From Microbacterium salsuginis (GTDB lineage Bacteria > Actinomycetota > Actinomycetes > Actinomycetales > Microbacteriaceae): a DNA stretch of 64,000 nt. The translations under genes were made by a program, and so were the position numbers. Positions 39,093 through 47,667 of this stretch are shown piece by piece. The notes under the pieces are model-generated. The model saw only the letters and a program-made list of their open reading frames with translations. It was not told the DNA's origin and searched no databases. Position 1 is the first letter of the stretch; every line of letters starts with the position of its first letter. The stretch is from contig NZ_JABACI010000001.1 in the NCBI RefSeq assembly GCF_012524205.1, positions 744,001 to 808,000 of the forward strand, read 5' to 3'.

Positions 39093-40876
39093 TGGCCGCC
39101 CTCGACCCACACGCGGTCGTACAGCACGCCGCTGTTGACCGCGAGCGCGGGGATGGGGGTGGTCAGACCGGGCCCGTGCACGCCCTTGCGGACGACCTGA
39201 GCGGGTGAGAACGCCATGCCGAACGGTGCGTACGCCTCGTCGGAGATGTACTTCGCCACGGCGTCGTACGCCTCCTTGCGCTCCGCCTCGTCGGTGGTCG
39301 CGACCGCCGCCTGGAGGAGATCGTCGAGCTCGGTGGTGAGACCCTGGGCGAGGGCATCCGTCGCCGTCGCAGCGCCTTCGGGCAGCGGCGTTCCGCTGAA
39401 CGGCGAGGTCGATCCGAACCGCACCGCGACGCCGATGCCGACCGACGGATCCCACGCACCCGCCGTCTGCAGCAGCGCCTGCCAGTCGCCGGCGATGAAC
39501 CGCGTGATGACGTCGCCGAGCGGCTCGGCGCTGATCTCGACGTCGATGCCCGCCTCCTGCCACTGCGTCTGCAGCGCCGTGGTCACCGAGCGCGCCGTCA
39601 CGATGTCCGTCGTTCCCAGCTGCACCGTGAGCCCGCCCATCTCGTCGACGAGCTCCTTCGCCTTCTCGGGGTCGTACTCGCGGTACCCCTCGACGTCGGG
39701 GTTGTAGAACAGACCCCCCGATGCCGTGAAGGACTGGCTCATGTCGCCCTCGTCCTGGAACAGTCCCTTGTTGATGGCGGCGAAGTCCGTCGCGTAGTAG
39801 ATCGCCTCGCGAGCCCGCTTGTCGTCGAACGGCGCGGTGCGGGTGTTGAGCTGGATGACGTAGGGCGAGGTGGGCGGCGACAGCAGCACGTTCACATCGG
39901 GGTTGCCCTGCGCCTGCTGGATCAGCGTGACGGCGCTGAGGCCCTCGACCACGTCGCCCTGTCCGGCCAGCAGCGTCTGGTAGGCGACCTGGTCGCCCGC
40001 CACGGACTGGAAGGTCAGCGCGTCGAGGTACGGAAGTCCGTCCTTGAAGTACTCCGGGTTCTTCGACAGCTCGAGTCGCTCGCTGAGCTTGTTGCTCTCG
40101 ATGATGAAGGGACCCGCCGCGACCGGAGTCTGCTTGAAGGCCTCGCCGCCGAGCTCCGCGTACGCGGTGGGCGATGCGATGAGGTTGAAGCTCGACGTGG
40201 GGAATCCGTTGACGAGCGAGCCGTTGACGGTCGCCAGCTGCAGCTCGACGGTGAGGTCGTCGACCGCGCGGATCGCACCCAGCTGCTGCTGGACCGCGGC
40301 CTGGTCGACATCCGCGGGAAGCGCGGCCCACAGGCTCGTCATGAAGTCCTCGCTCAGCTGCGGCGCCGGGAGGGTCAGATCGAGGTCGATGCGGGGTGCG
40401 CCGGTGCTGCCCGAGTTGAGGGCGCGGATCCAGTTCCACACCACCGCCTCGGCGTTCAGCGGCGTCCCGTCCGAGAAGGTGATTCCGCCGCGCAGCGTGA
40501 CCGTCAGCGTCAGCTCGTCGTCGCTCCACGCGTAGCTCTCGGCCTGGTTCGGCTCGATGCGGGCGTTGCTGCCGTCCTCGTCCGCTTCGAGCGTGAACAG
40601 CCCGCCGAAGATGGCCGAGTTCTGCGGCAGGTTCGCGCCGGTGGTGTTGCTGGTGGCCGGGTCGAGGCCGGTGGCCCACCCGCCTGCGAAGCCGGCGTCC
40701 ACCAGGACCGTGAGGTCTCCCCCGGCCTGCGGCTCGCCGCCTCCGTCGACCGATCCGCTGTCGGGATCGGCTCCGCCCGCGCCGCATGCGGTCGCCCACA
40801 CGCTCATGCTCGCGACGACCGCGAGCACCCCGATCAGCCGCGCTGCTGACCGTGCGCCTTTCGCACTTCTCTTCAT
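39089..40876 (-). CDS. ABC transporter substrate-binding lipoprotein (family 5)
   Basis: A 595-residue SBP_bac_5-type binding protein, exported and lipidated: signal peptide with lipobox ATAC near residue 31. The family pattern LTVTLRGGITFSDGTPLNAE lies near residues 120-140. GGGAG precedes the ATG at 40876; the open frame continues far upstream but lacks signal-peptide character there. It heads the ABC operon. Such systems carry peptides, opines, nickel chelates or glycosides; here the neighbouring dehydrogenases suggest a small organic substrate (inference). Confidence 0.9.
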   Translation of the reverse strand: MKRSAKGARSAARLIGVLAVVASMSVWATACGAGGADPDSGSVDGGGEPQAGGDLTVLVDAGFAGGWATGLDPATSNTTGANLPQNSAIFGGLFTLEADEDGSNARIEPNQAESYAWSDDELTLTVTLRGGITFSDGTPLNAEAVVWNWIRALNSGSTGAPRIDLDLTLPAPQLSEDFMTSLWAALPADVDQAAVQQQLGAIRAVDDLTVELQLATVNGSLVNGFPTSSFNLIASPTAYAELGGEAFKQTPVAAGPFIIESNKLSERLELSKNPEYFKDGLPYLDALTFQSVAGDQVAYQTLLAGQGDVVEGLSAVTLIQQAQGNPDVNVLLSPPTSPYVIQLNTRTAPFDDKRAREAIYYATDFAAINKGLFQDEGDMSQSFTASGGLFYNPDVEGYREYDPEKAKELVDEMGGLTVQLGTTDIVTARSVTTALQTQWQEAGIDVEISAEPLGDVITRFIAGDWQALLQTAGAWDPSVGIGVAVRFGSTSPFSGTPLPEGAATATDALAQGLTTELDDLLQAAVATTDEAERKEAYDAVAKYISDEAYAPFGMAFSPAQVVRKGVHGPGLTTPIPALAVNSGVLYDRVWVEGGQ

Positions 40877-41072
40877 GTGATGCTCCCTGATCGTGGACCG
40901 GTGTGCGGTTCGGCGAGTGGGTCTGCCATGACCGCTATGCCCTCGGGCGACCGGACTTGGTGGGAGTCTTCCCGACGGGATGGGCCCGATCCATGCGACT
41001 TCCACCCGACGAAAGAGACCCCGGGGCCGGCGGCGTGAGCGCCCGCACGACACCGTGCGGCGGGCACGCCGA

Positions 41073-41103
41073 AGCGCCCCGGCGCTCGTGACGCCGGGGC
41101 GCT
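41073..41103. terminator. Terminator hairpin after the amidohydrolase gene
   Basis: AGCGCCCCGGCG pairs perfectly over 12 bp with CGCCGGGGCGCT around a 7-nt loop, just past the stop of the leftward seven-gene oxidation operon and before the ABC operon promoter. Confidence 0.8.
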
Positions 41104-41111
41104 GCGGTGGG

Positions 41112-42158
41112 TCAGCGGGCGCCCGTGCGAGCGGCTCCCGCCGCGACCGTCGCGCTGCCGAGGTCGCCTCGACCGAGCCAGCGGAAGACGTTGCGGTGAC
41201 TGATGTCCGCCCACTCGTCATCGGGCAGCTGCATGTCGCGCAGCGTCTTGGCTCCCGGCTCCTCGCGGAGCATCGCGGGGAAGTCCGAGCCGACCAGCAG
41301 CCGGTCGGCCCCGAGGAGGTCGATGAGGTAGCGGATCGTGCGCCGGTCGAACACCATCGCGTCGTAGTAGAACCGCCGCGCGTACTCCAGCGGCGACGGC
41401 CCGTCGTCGGGCATGACCGCGCGCTCGCGGTCAGGCGGCTCCTCGTTCCAGGATCCGCCCCAGAAGTAGTTGGCGCGGGGCAGCATCATGGCAAGGCCTC
41501 CGGCTGCGTGGCTGAACGAGATGCGCAGGTCGGGGCACGCCGCGGCGGTGCCGCCGAGGATGAGGGATGCCGCGGCGAACATGCCCTCGATCCCCACGAC
41601 ATAGGTTCCCATCGCCGACATCGGCAGCCGGTCCATCGGCGAGGGCATCGCGTGCACGAACACCGGGAAGTCCAGGCGCTGCGCCTCCTGGAAGAACGGC
41701 AGGAACTTCTCGTCCCCGATCGAGCTGCCGAGGATGTTCGAGGCGATCTCGACGCCCGCGAGACCCTGCTCCTTCATGGCGGCCAGCTCCGCGGTCGCGG
41801 CATCCGGATCCTGCATCGGAACCATGCCGAGCGCCACGATCCGCTCCGGTGCGTGGCTGCTCAGTTCGGCCGCGAAGTCGTTGACGTGACGCGCAAGGGC
41901 GAGACCGTCGGCGGCGGGCAGGTCGTAGCGCAGCAGTGGCGGCATGGGGCTGACGACCTCGGCGTCGATGTCGGAGGCATCCATCGCCTCGACGCGGCGC
42001 TCCGCCTCGAAGAAGACCTCCTTCGCGGGGAACCTCATCTTGCCGAAGACCAGCAGGCGGTCGGTCGAGTCCTCGATGGGCTCCATGTGAGGGAAGCAGG
42101 ACGGGGCGTCTGCCGGATAGTCCTTGGGCAGCAGGTGCGCGTGGGCGTCGACGATCAC
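41112..42158 (-). CDS. Amidohydrolase-2 family metal-dependent hydrolase/decarboxylase (ACMSD-like)
   Basis: A 348-residue TIM-barrel protein. The metal-binding VDAHAHLL is at the N-terminus, VFVHAMP near the middle and VGSDFPAML near the C-terminus, as in aminocarboxymuconate-semialdehyde decarboxylase and gamma-resorcylate decarboxylase relatives. The GTG at 42158 is chosen because GGAGG lies about ten bases upstream and it places HAH at residues 5-7, as in the family. It ends the operon with alcohol and aldehyde dehydrogenases. Decarboxylation or C-C hydrolysis of a ring-derived acid is possible. Confidence 0.75.
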   Translation of the reverse strand: MIVDAHAHLLPKDYPADAPSCFPHMEPIEDSTDRLLVFGKMRFPAKEVFFEAERRVEAMDASDIDAEVVSPMPPLLRYDLPAADGLALARHVNDFAAELSSHAPERIVALGMVPMQDPDAATAELAAMKEQGLAGVEIASNILGSSIGDEKFLPFFQEAQRLDFPVFVHAMPSPMDRLPMSAMGTYVVGIEGMFAAASLILGGTAAACPDLRISFSHAAGGLAMMLPRANYFWGGSWNEEPPDRERAVMPDDGPSPLEYARRFYYDAMVFDRRTIRYLIDLLGADRLLVGSDFPAMLREEPGAKTLRDMQLPDDEWADISHRNVFRWLGRGDLGSATVAAGAARTGAR

Positions 42159-42174
42159 GTTGGGCGTCCTCCGG

Positions 42175-43281
42175 TCAGGCGAAGCTCGGATGCACCGAGA
42201 CGTGGATGGCGGTCTTGTCGTCGGTCTCGCCGGCGAGCGTCTCGATCGCGACGCCCACCTCGTCGAGCCCGAACGTGTGCGTGTGAAGCTTCTCGAGGGG
42301 GAAGCGGCCCGACTCCAGGAGGGCGATGGCCTTCTTGTTGGCGGTGGAGTCGACCCCGAACGCGCCCTTGATGGTGAGAGCCCGATTGATGATGAGGTCG
42401 GTCGTGATGGGGATCTCGCGGTGCCCTTTGAGTCCCGCCAGCACGACGCGGCCGCCGTGGCGCGTCGCGAGCATGGCATCGGTGATGGGCTTCGCGGCCA
42501 TCGGCGTCACTTCGAGGGCGACGTCGACCCCGCGCCCGTCGGTGAGATCGTGGACCGCTGCGGCGACGTCGACGGGATCGTCGCCGTCGACGACGAACGT
42601 GTGGTCGGCACCGAGCTCTCGCGCCGCGGCGAGCTTGTGCGCGTCGCTCTCGAGGCCCGTCACGAACACCTGGGAGGCGCCTGCGGCCTTGGCCGCGATG
42701 ACGGCGGCGAGGCCCCGCTGCCCTGCGCCCAGCACCAGGAGCGAATCGCCCAGGCCGACCTCGCCCAGATCGACGGCCCAGCGCACACCCGCGCCGAGCG
42801 GGTTGTACATCGCGGCGATCTCCACCGGCAGCGTCTTGTCGATCTTGTGCAGCACCGTGTTGGGAGAGAGGTAGAGGTATTCGGCGAATCCGCCCCACAG
42901 GCTCGGCTCGACATCGATGCCGGTGACGCCGTGCCCGTACTTGCGGAACCGGCACGCCTGGTACCTGCCGCTGAGGCAGTCGTGGCAGGCACGGCACGGC
43001 ACGATGACCTCGAGCGCGACGCGATCGCCGACCTGCACGCCCCACCGCTCGGCCGCCCGTTCGCCGAGCTCCTCGATGATCCCCATGGGCTCGTGGCCAG
43101 GGATGAACGGATCGCGGTTCGTGCCGATGTGACCGCGATAGATCTCGATGTCACTGCCGCAGATGCCGTTGGCCTCCACGCGCAGCAGGCCGTCGTCGGC
43201 GCCCACTCTCGGTCGCGCGAACTCGCGCATCTCGATCGCTCGCGGTCCGGTCTGGACCGCGGCACGCACCATCTGGGTCAT
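42175..43281 (-). CDS. Zinc-dependent alcohol dehydrogenase (MDR family)
   Basis: A 368-residue medium-chain dehydrogenase. Catalytic zinc ligands lie in GICGSDIEIYRGH and GHEPMG, structural-zinc cysteines in PCRACHDCLSGRYQAC, and the NAD Rossmann motif is LLVLGAGQRGLAAV. It differs from the two NDMA-type enzymes upstream and is closer to threonine/sorbitol dehydrogenases in layout. It is 16 bp before the amidohydrolase gene on the same strand. Confidence 0.85.
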   Translation of the reverse strand: MTQMVRAAVQTGPRAIEMREFARPRVGADDGLLRVEANGICGSDIEIYRGHIGTNRDPFIPGHEPMGIIEELGERAAERWGVQVGDRVALEVIVPCRACHDCLSGRYQACRFRKYGHGVTGIDVEPSLWGGFAEYLYLSPNTVLHKIDKTLPVEIAAMYNPLGAGVRWAVDLGEVGLGDSLLVLGAGQRGLAAVIAAKAAGASQVFVTGLESDAHKLAAARELGADHTFVVDGDDPVDVAAAVHDLTDGRGVDVALEVTPMAAKPITDAMLATRHGGRVVLAGLKGHREIPITTDLIINRALTIKGAFGVDSTANKKAIALLESGRFPLEKLHTHTFGLDEVGVAIETLAGETDDKTAIHVSVHPSFA

Positions 43282-43345
43282 CTGCGACTCGCCTTCGTTG
43301 GGTGTTCGGCCGGCATGCGGCCCTGACATGGGGTGCGAGAGCGGC

Positions 43346-44416
43346 TCATGCGGCATCCGCCGGCGCGGCGGCCACGATCGGCACGGCGGTGCCCGACCAG
43401 TCGGCGAAGAACCGCACGACCATCGAGATGCCCGCAGTGCGCGATCCCGCGACCGCGACGAGGATGCTCGATTCCGCGCCCTCGGGGATCGTGCGCTGGA
43501 ACCGGTCGCCGGGGGTGCCGTCGCCCGGCCTGCGCACGCCCTTCTCGGCGTAGTCCTTGCCGGCGCGAGCCAGCGCCTCGGTCGAGCGGCCCGAGTGCTC
43601 CGCCAGCCAGCGCTGCACATCCGACCGGCTGTAGCCGGCACCGGCGAGCAGGTCGGCGTGCTCGGGGCACAGCACCACTCCTACGCCGGCGTGCTGGAAG
43701 ATCCACGAGCCGGAGCGCCCGATCGTGTCGGCGAAGTCTCCGAGGAGCTGTTCGGGGTCACTGGTGTGCCGGTTGTCGACGTACTCGCATGTGCGCAGCA
43801 GCGTGGCGGTCACGGCATCCCCGGCGATTCCCAGCTCGGCGGCGAGCGGCGGCCACGGGCTGTCCTCCTCGTTCTCGCCGAAGCAGATCGACCATCGCCC
43901 CGGCAGTCCCTGCGTCGCCTGCTCCAGCTCGTGAGGCACGACTCCGAACGCGTTGCGGACGATGAGTCCGATCGCCCGCGCGACCGTGGCGTTCGGACGG
44001 AACCCGGGGCCGAACACGCCGCCGGTGCTGTTGAACCCGAGGCGCTCGCGGACCGGGCCGTTCAGGATGATGAGGGGCGCCGGGCCGCTCGTGGACTGCC
44101 ATCCGCCGCCCTTCGCCGCCCGTTCGCGCATGAGCGCCTCCCACGCCGCCAGCACCACCGGGAAGTACTCCGGCCGGCATCCCGCCATCGCCGCGTTGAT
44201 CGCGGCGAGCTCCACGGTGACCGTCCGGTCGACCTGCGGCATATGGCCGATGATCTCGTCCGCGGGTCGTCCCGCGGCCTCCAGGAACCGGTCGACGAGC
44301 GGACGCGTCGCCGGCACGAGAGGCAGCCCGTCGCTCCAGCCCTGCTCGTAGCAGTGCTCGATCGCCCGCTGCGCGGCGTCGGCGTCGAGCTCGGCCTCGA
44401 CGGCCGGGGCGCTCAT
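43346..44416 (-). CDS. Uncharacterised partner of the UGSC-like protein
   Basis: A 356-residue soluble protein. It begins with an acidic helix and the segment EQGWSDGLPLVPATRPLVD, then MAGCRPEYFPVVLAAWEALM and FNSTGGVFGPGFRPNATVARA. From memory this N-terminal pattern accompanies or is fused to UGSC-family domains in other bacteria, which is supported here by a 4-bp overlap with the upstream UGSC-like gene. No catalytic family could be assigned. Position inside the dehydrogenase operon suggests a redox or thiol-related step in the same pathway. Confidence 0.6.
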   Translation of the reverse strand: MSAPAVEAELDADAAQRAIEHCYEQGWSDGLPLVPATRPLVDRFLEAAGRPADEIIGHMPQVDRTVTVELAAINAAMAGCRPEYFPVVLAAWEALMRERAAKGGGWQSTSGPAPLIILNGPVRERLGFNSTGGVFGPGFRPNATVARAIGLIVRNAFGVVPHELEQATQGLPGRWSICFGENEEDSPWPPLAAELGIAGDAVTATLLRTCEYVDNRHTSDPEQLLGDFADTIGRSGSWIFQHAGVGVVLCPEHADLLAGAGYSRSDVQRWLAEHSGRSTEALARAGKDYAEKGVRRPGDGTPGDRFQRTIPEGAESSILVAVAGSRTAGISMVVRFFADWSGTAVPIVAAAPADAA

Positions 44417-44961
44417 CGGCCGCTCCCCACGAGCGATCCGACGACCTCGGGCAGCAGCATCCGGGCCCTGCTCTTCACCTGTTCCGGATCGAGCACCGCC
44501 ATCGGATGCTCGGTCGTGATCCACTCGTAGTCCGGCGCGCCCTGGACGCGCGCCATGGTGCGGCCCGTCGTGAGGAAGGCGTCGGTCAGCACCACGGCAG
44601 CCGGGATGCCCGCGCGCTCGAAGTTGATCCCGTCCGCGACGGCCGCCGCGCTGCACGAGCCGCAGTCCCCGACGCCGGTGATCACGACGTCGCAGGCCTC
44701 GCGATACCGCGAGACGATGTCGTCACCGACCGGCACCGAGAAGCTGGCCTTGGTCTCGACGATGGACACGTCGGCGGCGCCGTGCTCCGACACCAGCAGC
44801 CGCCCGACTTCGGTGAGAAAGAGCATCGCGTTGTGCTTGGTGTTGTCGAGCAGGCCGACGCGCGCACCGCGCAGGTCGGCGCGCCGCGGTGCGAGACCGC
44901 TGAGCGAGACCGCGTCGGTGGCCGTGGCGCGACCGGTCGGATCGAGGATGGCGTGGGACAT
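44413..44961 (-). CDS. UGSC-like (cysteine form) protein
   Basis: A 182-residue protein whose key segment is VVITGVGDCGSCSAAAV, near residues 96-112. The D-C/U-G-S-C motif is the hallmark of a family in which the first Cys is often selenocysteine; here the codon is TGC, so it is the cysteine form. AAGGAG precedes the ATG. It lies between an NDMA-type alcohol dehydrogenase and its own partner gene. Biochemical role unknown; a redox-active dithiol is likely from the motif. Confidence 0.65.
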   Translation of the reverse strand: MSHAILDPTGRATATDAVSLSGLAPRRADLRGARVGLLDNTKHNAMLFLTEVGRLLVSEHGAADVSIVETKASFSVPVGDDIVSRYREACDVVITGVGDCGSCSAAAVADGINFERAGIPAAVVLTDAFLTTGRTMARVQGAPDYEWITTEHPMAVLDPEQVKSRARMLLPEVVGSLVGSGR

Positions 44962-45011
44962 CGAGGACTCCTTCAGTGGCAGCGATGCGCGGGACGGGCG
45001 GATGCCTCGGC

Positions 45012-46142
45012 TCAGGCCAGCGCGGGATCGTGGACGATGACGCCCCGGATGTTGCGACCGGCGACGAGGTCGTCGTAGGCCTCGTTCACCTGGTCGAGCG
45101 AGTAGGTACGGCTGACGAGCTCGTCGAGCTTCAGGTCTCCGGAGTCGTACAGCCGCAGCAGGCGCGGGATGTCGTACAGCGGGTTGCAGTCGCCGAAGAG
45201 CGCGCCGCGGATCTGCCGCTGGTAGCCGATCAGCATGCCGGCGTGCACGTGCACGGCCTTCTCGGTGAGGTGGCCGACGGCCGTGATGGTGACCTTGCCG
45301 CCCTTGCCCGTCATCATGACCGCGGCGTTGACCATCTCCTCCGTGACGGCGTTGGGCGTCATGATGGCGTGGTCGGCGAGCTGCCCCCACGTGGTGGAGA
45401 CGACGAAGTCGTGCGCCTCCTGCGCGGTCGCGAACGTCTGCGTGGCGCCGAACGTGAGCGCGCTCTCGCGCTTGAACTCGACGGGGTCGACGACGATGAC
45501 GTCCTTGGCCCCGGCGAATCGGGCGCCCTGCACCGCGTTGCTGCCGACGCCGCCCGCCCCGAAGATCACCACGGTGTCGCCGGCCCTCACGCCGGCGGCG
45601 TAGACCGCCGACCCCCAGCCGGTGGGCACGCCGCAGCCGACCAGCGACGCGACGGTGAAGGGGATGTGCCCCGGCAGCGGCACGACGGCCCACTCCGACA
45701 CGACGGCGTACTCCGAGAACGTGCCCAGCGAGCAGAACCCGCCGTAGTCCTCGCCGTCGCGGTGGAACCGGTAGGTGCCGTCGAGGAACATTCCGGTCCC
45801 GGCGTTGAGGCCCTTGACGCACATGTTCTGGTGTCCGGTGGAGCACGGGCGGCACGCGCCGCACGCGGGGATGTACGACAGCACGACCCGGTCGCCCGGC
45901 TTCACCCGGCGCACGTTCGGTCCGACCGACTCGACGATGCCGGCGCCTTCGTGGCCGCCCACGATCGGAAAGCGCACCGGTGCGTCGCCCTCGGTGATGT
46001 GGTGGTCCGAATGGCACAGGCCCGAGGCCACGAGGCGGACGCGGACCTCGTGCTCCTTCGGGTCGTCGAGCTGCAGTTCGGTGAGCTCCCACTCCTCGTG
46101 GGGGCTGTGGGCGACGGCCGCGCGTGTGGTGATGGTTGCCAT
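45012..46142 (-). CDS. NDMA-dependent (mycofactocin-coupled) alcohol dehydrogenase, copy 1
   Basis: A 376-residue zinc MDR alcohol dehydrogenase. It has GLCHSDHHITEGD, GGHEGAGIVE, CGACRPCSTGHQNMC for structural zinc and VIFGAGGVGSNAVQGA for NAD. Overall it resembles the Rxyl_3153/TIGR03989 family, whose NAD is bound so tightly that an external acceptor (mycofactocin, or NDMA in vitro) is required. Being inside a mycofactocin island supports that reading. It overlaps no neighbour: 18 bp after the aldehyde dehydrogenase and 50 bp before the UGSC-like gene. Confidence 0.85.
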   Translation of the reverse strand: MATITTRAAVAHSPHEEWELTELQLDDPKEHEVRVRLVASGLCHSDHHITEGDAPVRFPIVGGHEGAGIVESVGPNVRRVKPGDRVVLSYIPACGACRPCSTGHQNMCVKGLNAGTGMFLDGTYRFHRDGEDYGGFCSLGTFSEYAVVSEWAVVPLPGHIPFTVASLVGCGVPTGWGSAVYAAGVRAGDTVVIFGAGGVGSNAVQGARFAGAKDVIVVDPVEFKRESALTFGATQTFATAQEAHDFVVSTTWGQLADHAIMTPNAVTEEMVNAAVMMTGKGGKVTITAVGHLTEKAVHVHAGMLIGYQRQIRGALFGDCNPLYDIPRLLRLYDSGDLKLDELVSRTYSLDQVNEAYDDLVAGRNIRGVIVHDPALA

Positions 46143-46160
46143 GGCTGAACTGCCTGTCTC

Positions 46161-47645
46161 TCAGCGCGCCGGCGTCGCGGGACGCATCGACACGGTCTTG
46201 ACCTGGGTCCACTCGAGCACCGAGTCGGCGCCCATGGTGCGGCCGAAGCCGCTCGACTTGTAGCCGCCGAACGGGCCGCCGATGACAGCGGCGCCGAGAG
46301 CGTTGTTGACCGCGACCTGCCCGGCCTGCAGCGCCCTGCTCATGCGGATGGCGGTTCCCACATCGCTGGTCCACACGGAGGCGACCAGACCGTAGTCGGT
46401 GCCGTTGGCGACCTCGATCGCCTCGCGCTCGTCGTCGACGGCGATGACCGAGAGCACCGGCCCGAAGATCTCCTCCCGAGCGATCTTCATGTCGGGTGAC
46501 ACCCCGTCGAACAGGGTCGGCTCGACGAAGAAGCCGTCACCGTAGTCGCCGCCGCGCGGGACGCCTCCCCCGGTGACCAGGTCGGCGCCGGCATCCTTGC
46601 CCGCCTCGATGTAGCCGAGAACGCGATCGTGCTGCTTCTCGTTGATGAGGGGCCCCATGTTGACCGGCTGATGCCACGGACCGACCGTGATCTTCTGCAT
46701 CTGCGTCGCCAAGCGCTCGACGAGCTCGTCGTGGACGCTGCGCAGCACGACGACGCGCGAGCCGGCGGCGCAGATCTGGCCGGTGTTGAGTGTGATGCCC
46801 GAGACCATGGCCGGCACGGCCACGTCGAGGTCGGCGTCCGGGAACACCACCTGTGGCGATTTGCCACCCAGCTCGAGGTGCAGCGGTGTGAGGTTCTTCG
46901 CGCACGCGGCCATGATGAGCGAGCCGGTGAACGGCGAGCCGGTGAAGCCCATGCGCCGGATCCGCGGGTGTGCGGGCAGCGCCGCGCCCGCCTCGTGGCC
47001 ATAGCCGGTGACGACGTTGATGACGCCTGCGGGGATGCCGGCGTCGATCGACAGCTTCGCCAGCGCGAGCGGCGTGAGCGGTGCGTCCTCGGCGGGCTTC
47101 ATGACGATCGTGTTGCCCGCCGCGATGGCGGCGCCCACCTCGGTCACGAACATCGGACCGGGCGCGTTCCACGGGATGATGGCCCCGACCACGCCATAGG
47201 GCTCGCGCAGCGTGAACCCGAGAGCATCCGGCGAGTAGGTCGGGAGCGACACGCCCTGCACCTTGTCGGCCTGACCGGCGATGAAGCGCAGCTGGCCCGC
47301 CATCGGCGGCGGCCCCCAGTGCGGGCGCCCGACCTCTTGCGACTCGAGCTGGTCGATCTCGGCGGAGTGCTCCTCGATGAGGGCGGCCCAGCGGAACAGC
47401 AGTGCGGCTCGTGCGGTCGCGTTCAGATCGCGCCACGCGGGAAACGCGCGCTCCGCGGCCTCGACCGCCGCGTCGATGTCGCTCGCGTCGCTGCGGGGAA
47501 CCGACGCGAGGCGCTCGCGGTTGGCCGGGTTGATGACATCGAGCGTGCGCCCGGTGCGGGAAGGCACCCATTCGCCGCCGATGAGCTGCGCGCCGTCGAC
47601 CACGAGGGATTCGGCGAGGGTCGGGTTCGGAGTGGTGAGCGTCAT
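46161..47645 (-). CDS. Aldehyde dehydrogenase of the mycofactocin island
   Basis: A 494-residue aldehyde dehydrogenase with ELGGKSPQVVFPDAD (general base) and the nucleophile in LNTGQICAAGSR. It sits between the two NDMA-type alcohol dehydrogenases (22 bp and 18 bp gaps), so the alcohol-to-aldehyde-to-acid sequence is encoded together. Substrate unknown. Confidence 0.88.
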   Translation of the reverse strand: MTLTTPNPTLAESLVVDGAQLIGGEWVPSRTGRTLDVINPANRERLASVPRSDASDIDAAVEAAERAFPAWRDLNATARAALLFRWAALIEEHSAEIDQLESQEVGRPHWGPPPMAGQLRFIAGQADKVQGVSLPTYSPDALGFTLREPYGVVGAIIPWNAPGPMFVTEVGAAIAAGNTIVMKPAEDAPLTPLALAKLSIDAGIPAGVINVVTGYGHEAGAALPAHPRIRRMGFTGSPFTGSLIMAACAKNLTPLHLELGGKSPQVVFPDADLDVAVPAMVSGITLNTGQICAAGSRVVVLRSVHDELVERLATQMQKITVGPWHQPVNMGPLINEKQHDRVLGYIEAGKDAGADLVTGGGVPRGGDYGDGFFVEPTLFDGVSPDMKIAREEIFGPVLSVIAVDDEREAIEVANGTDYGLVASVWTSDVGTAIRMSRALQAGQVAVNNALGAAVIGGPFGGYKSSGFGRTMGADSVLEWTQVKTVSMRPATPAR

Positions 47646-47667
47646 GACTTCGTCCTCTGCGATCGGA

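Noticed and set aside
39089..41221. A 710-residue protein extending the ABC binding lipoprotein upstream
   Set aside because: The lipoprotein signal peptide begins at 40876 with a good ribosome site; the upstream part is high-GC open frame over the promoter.
44413..44961. Selenocysteine in the UGSC-like protein
   Set aside because: The codon at the U/C position of the DCGSC motif is TGC, so it is an ordinary cysteine.
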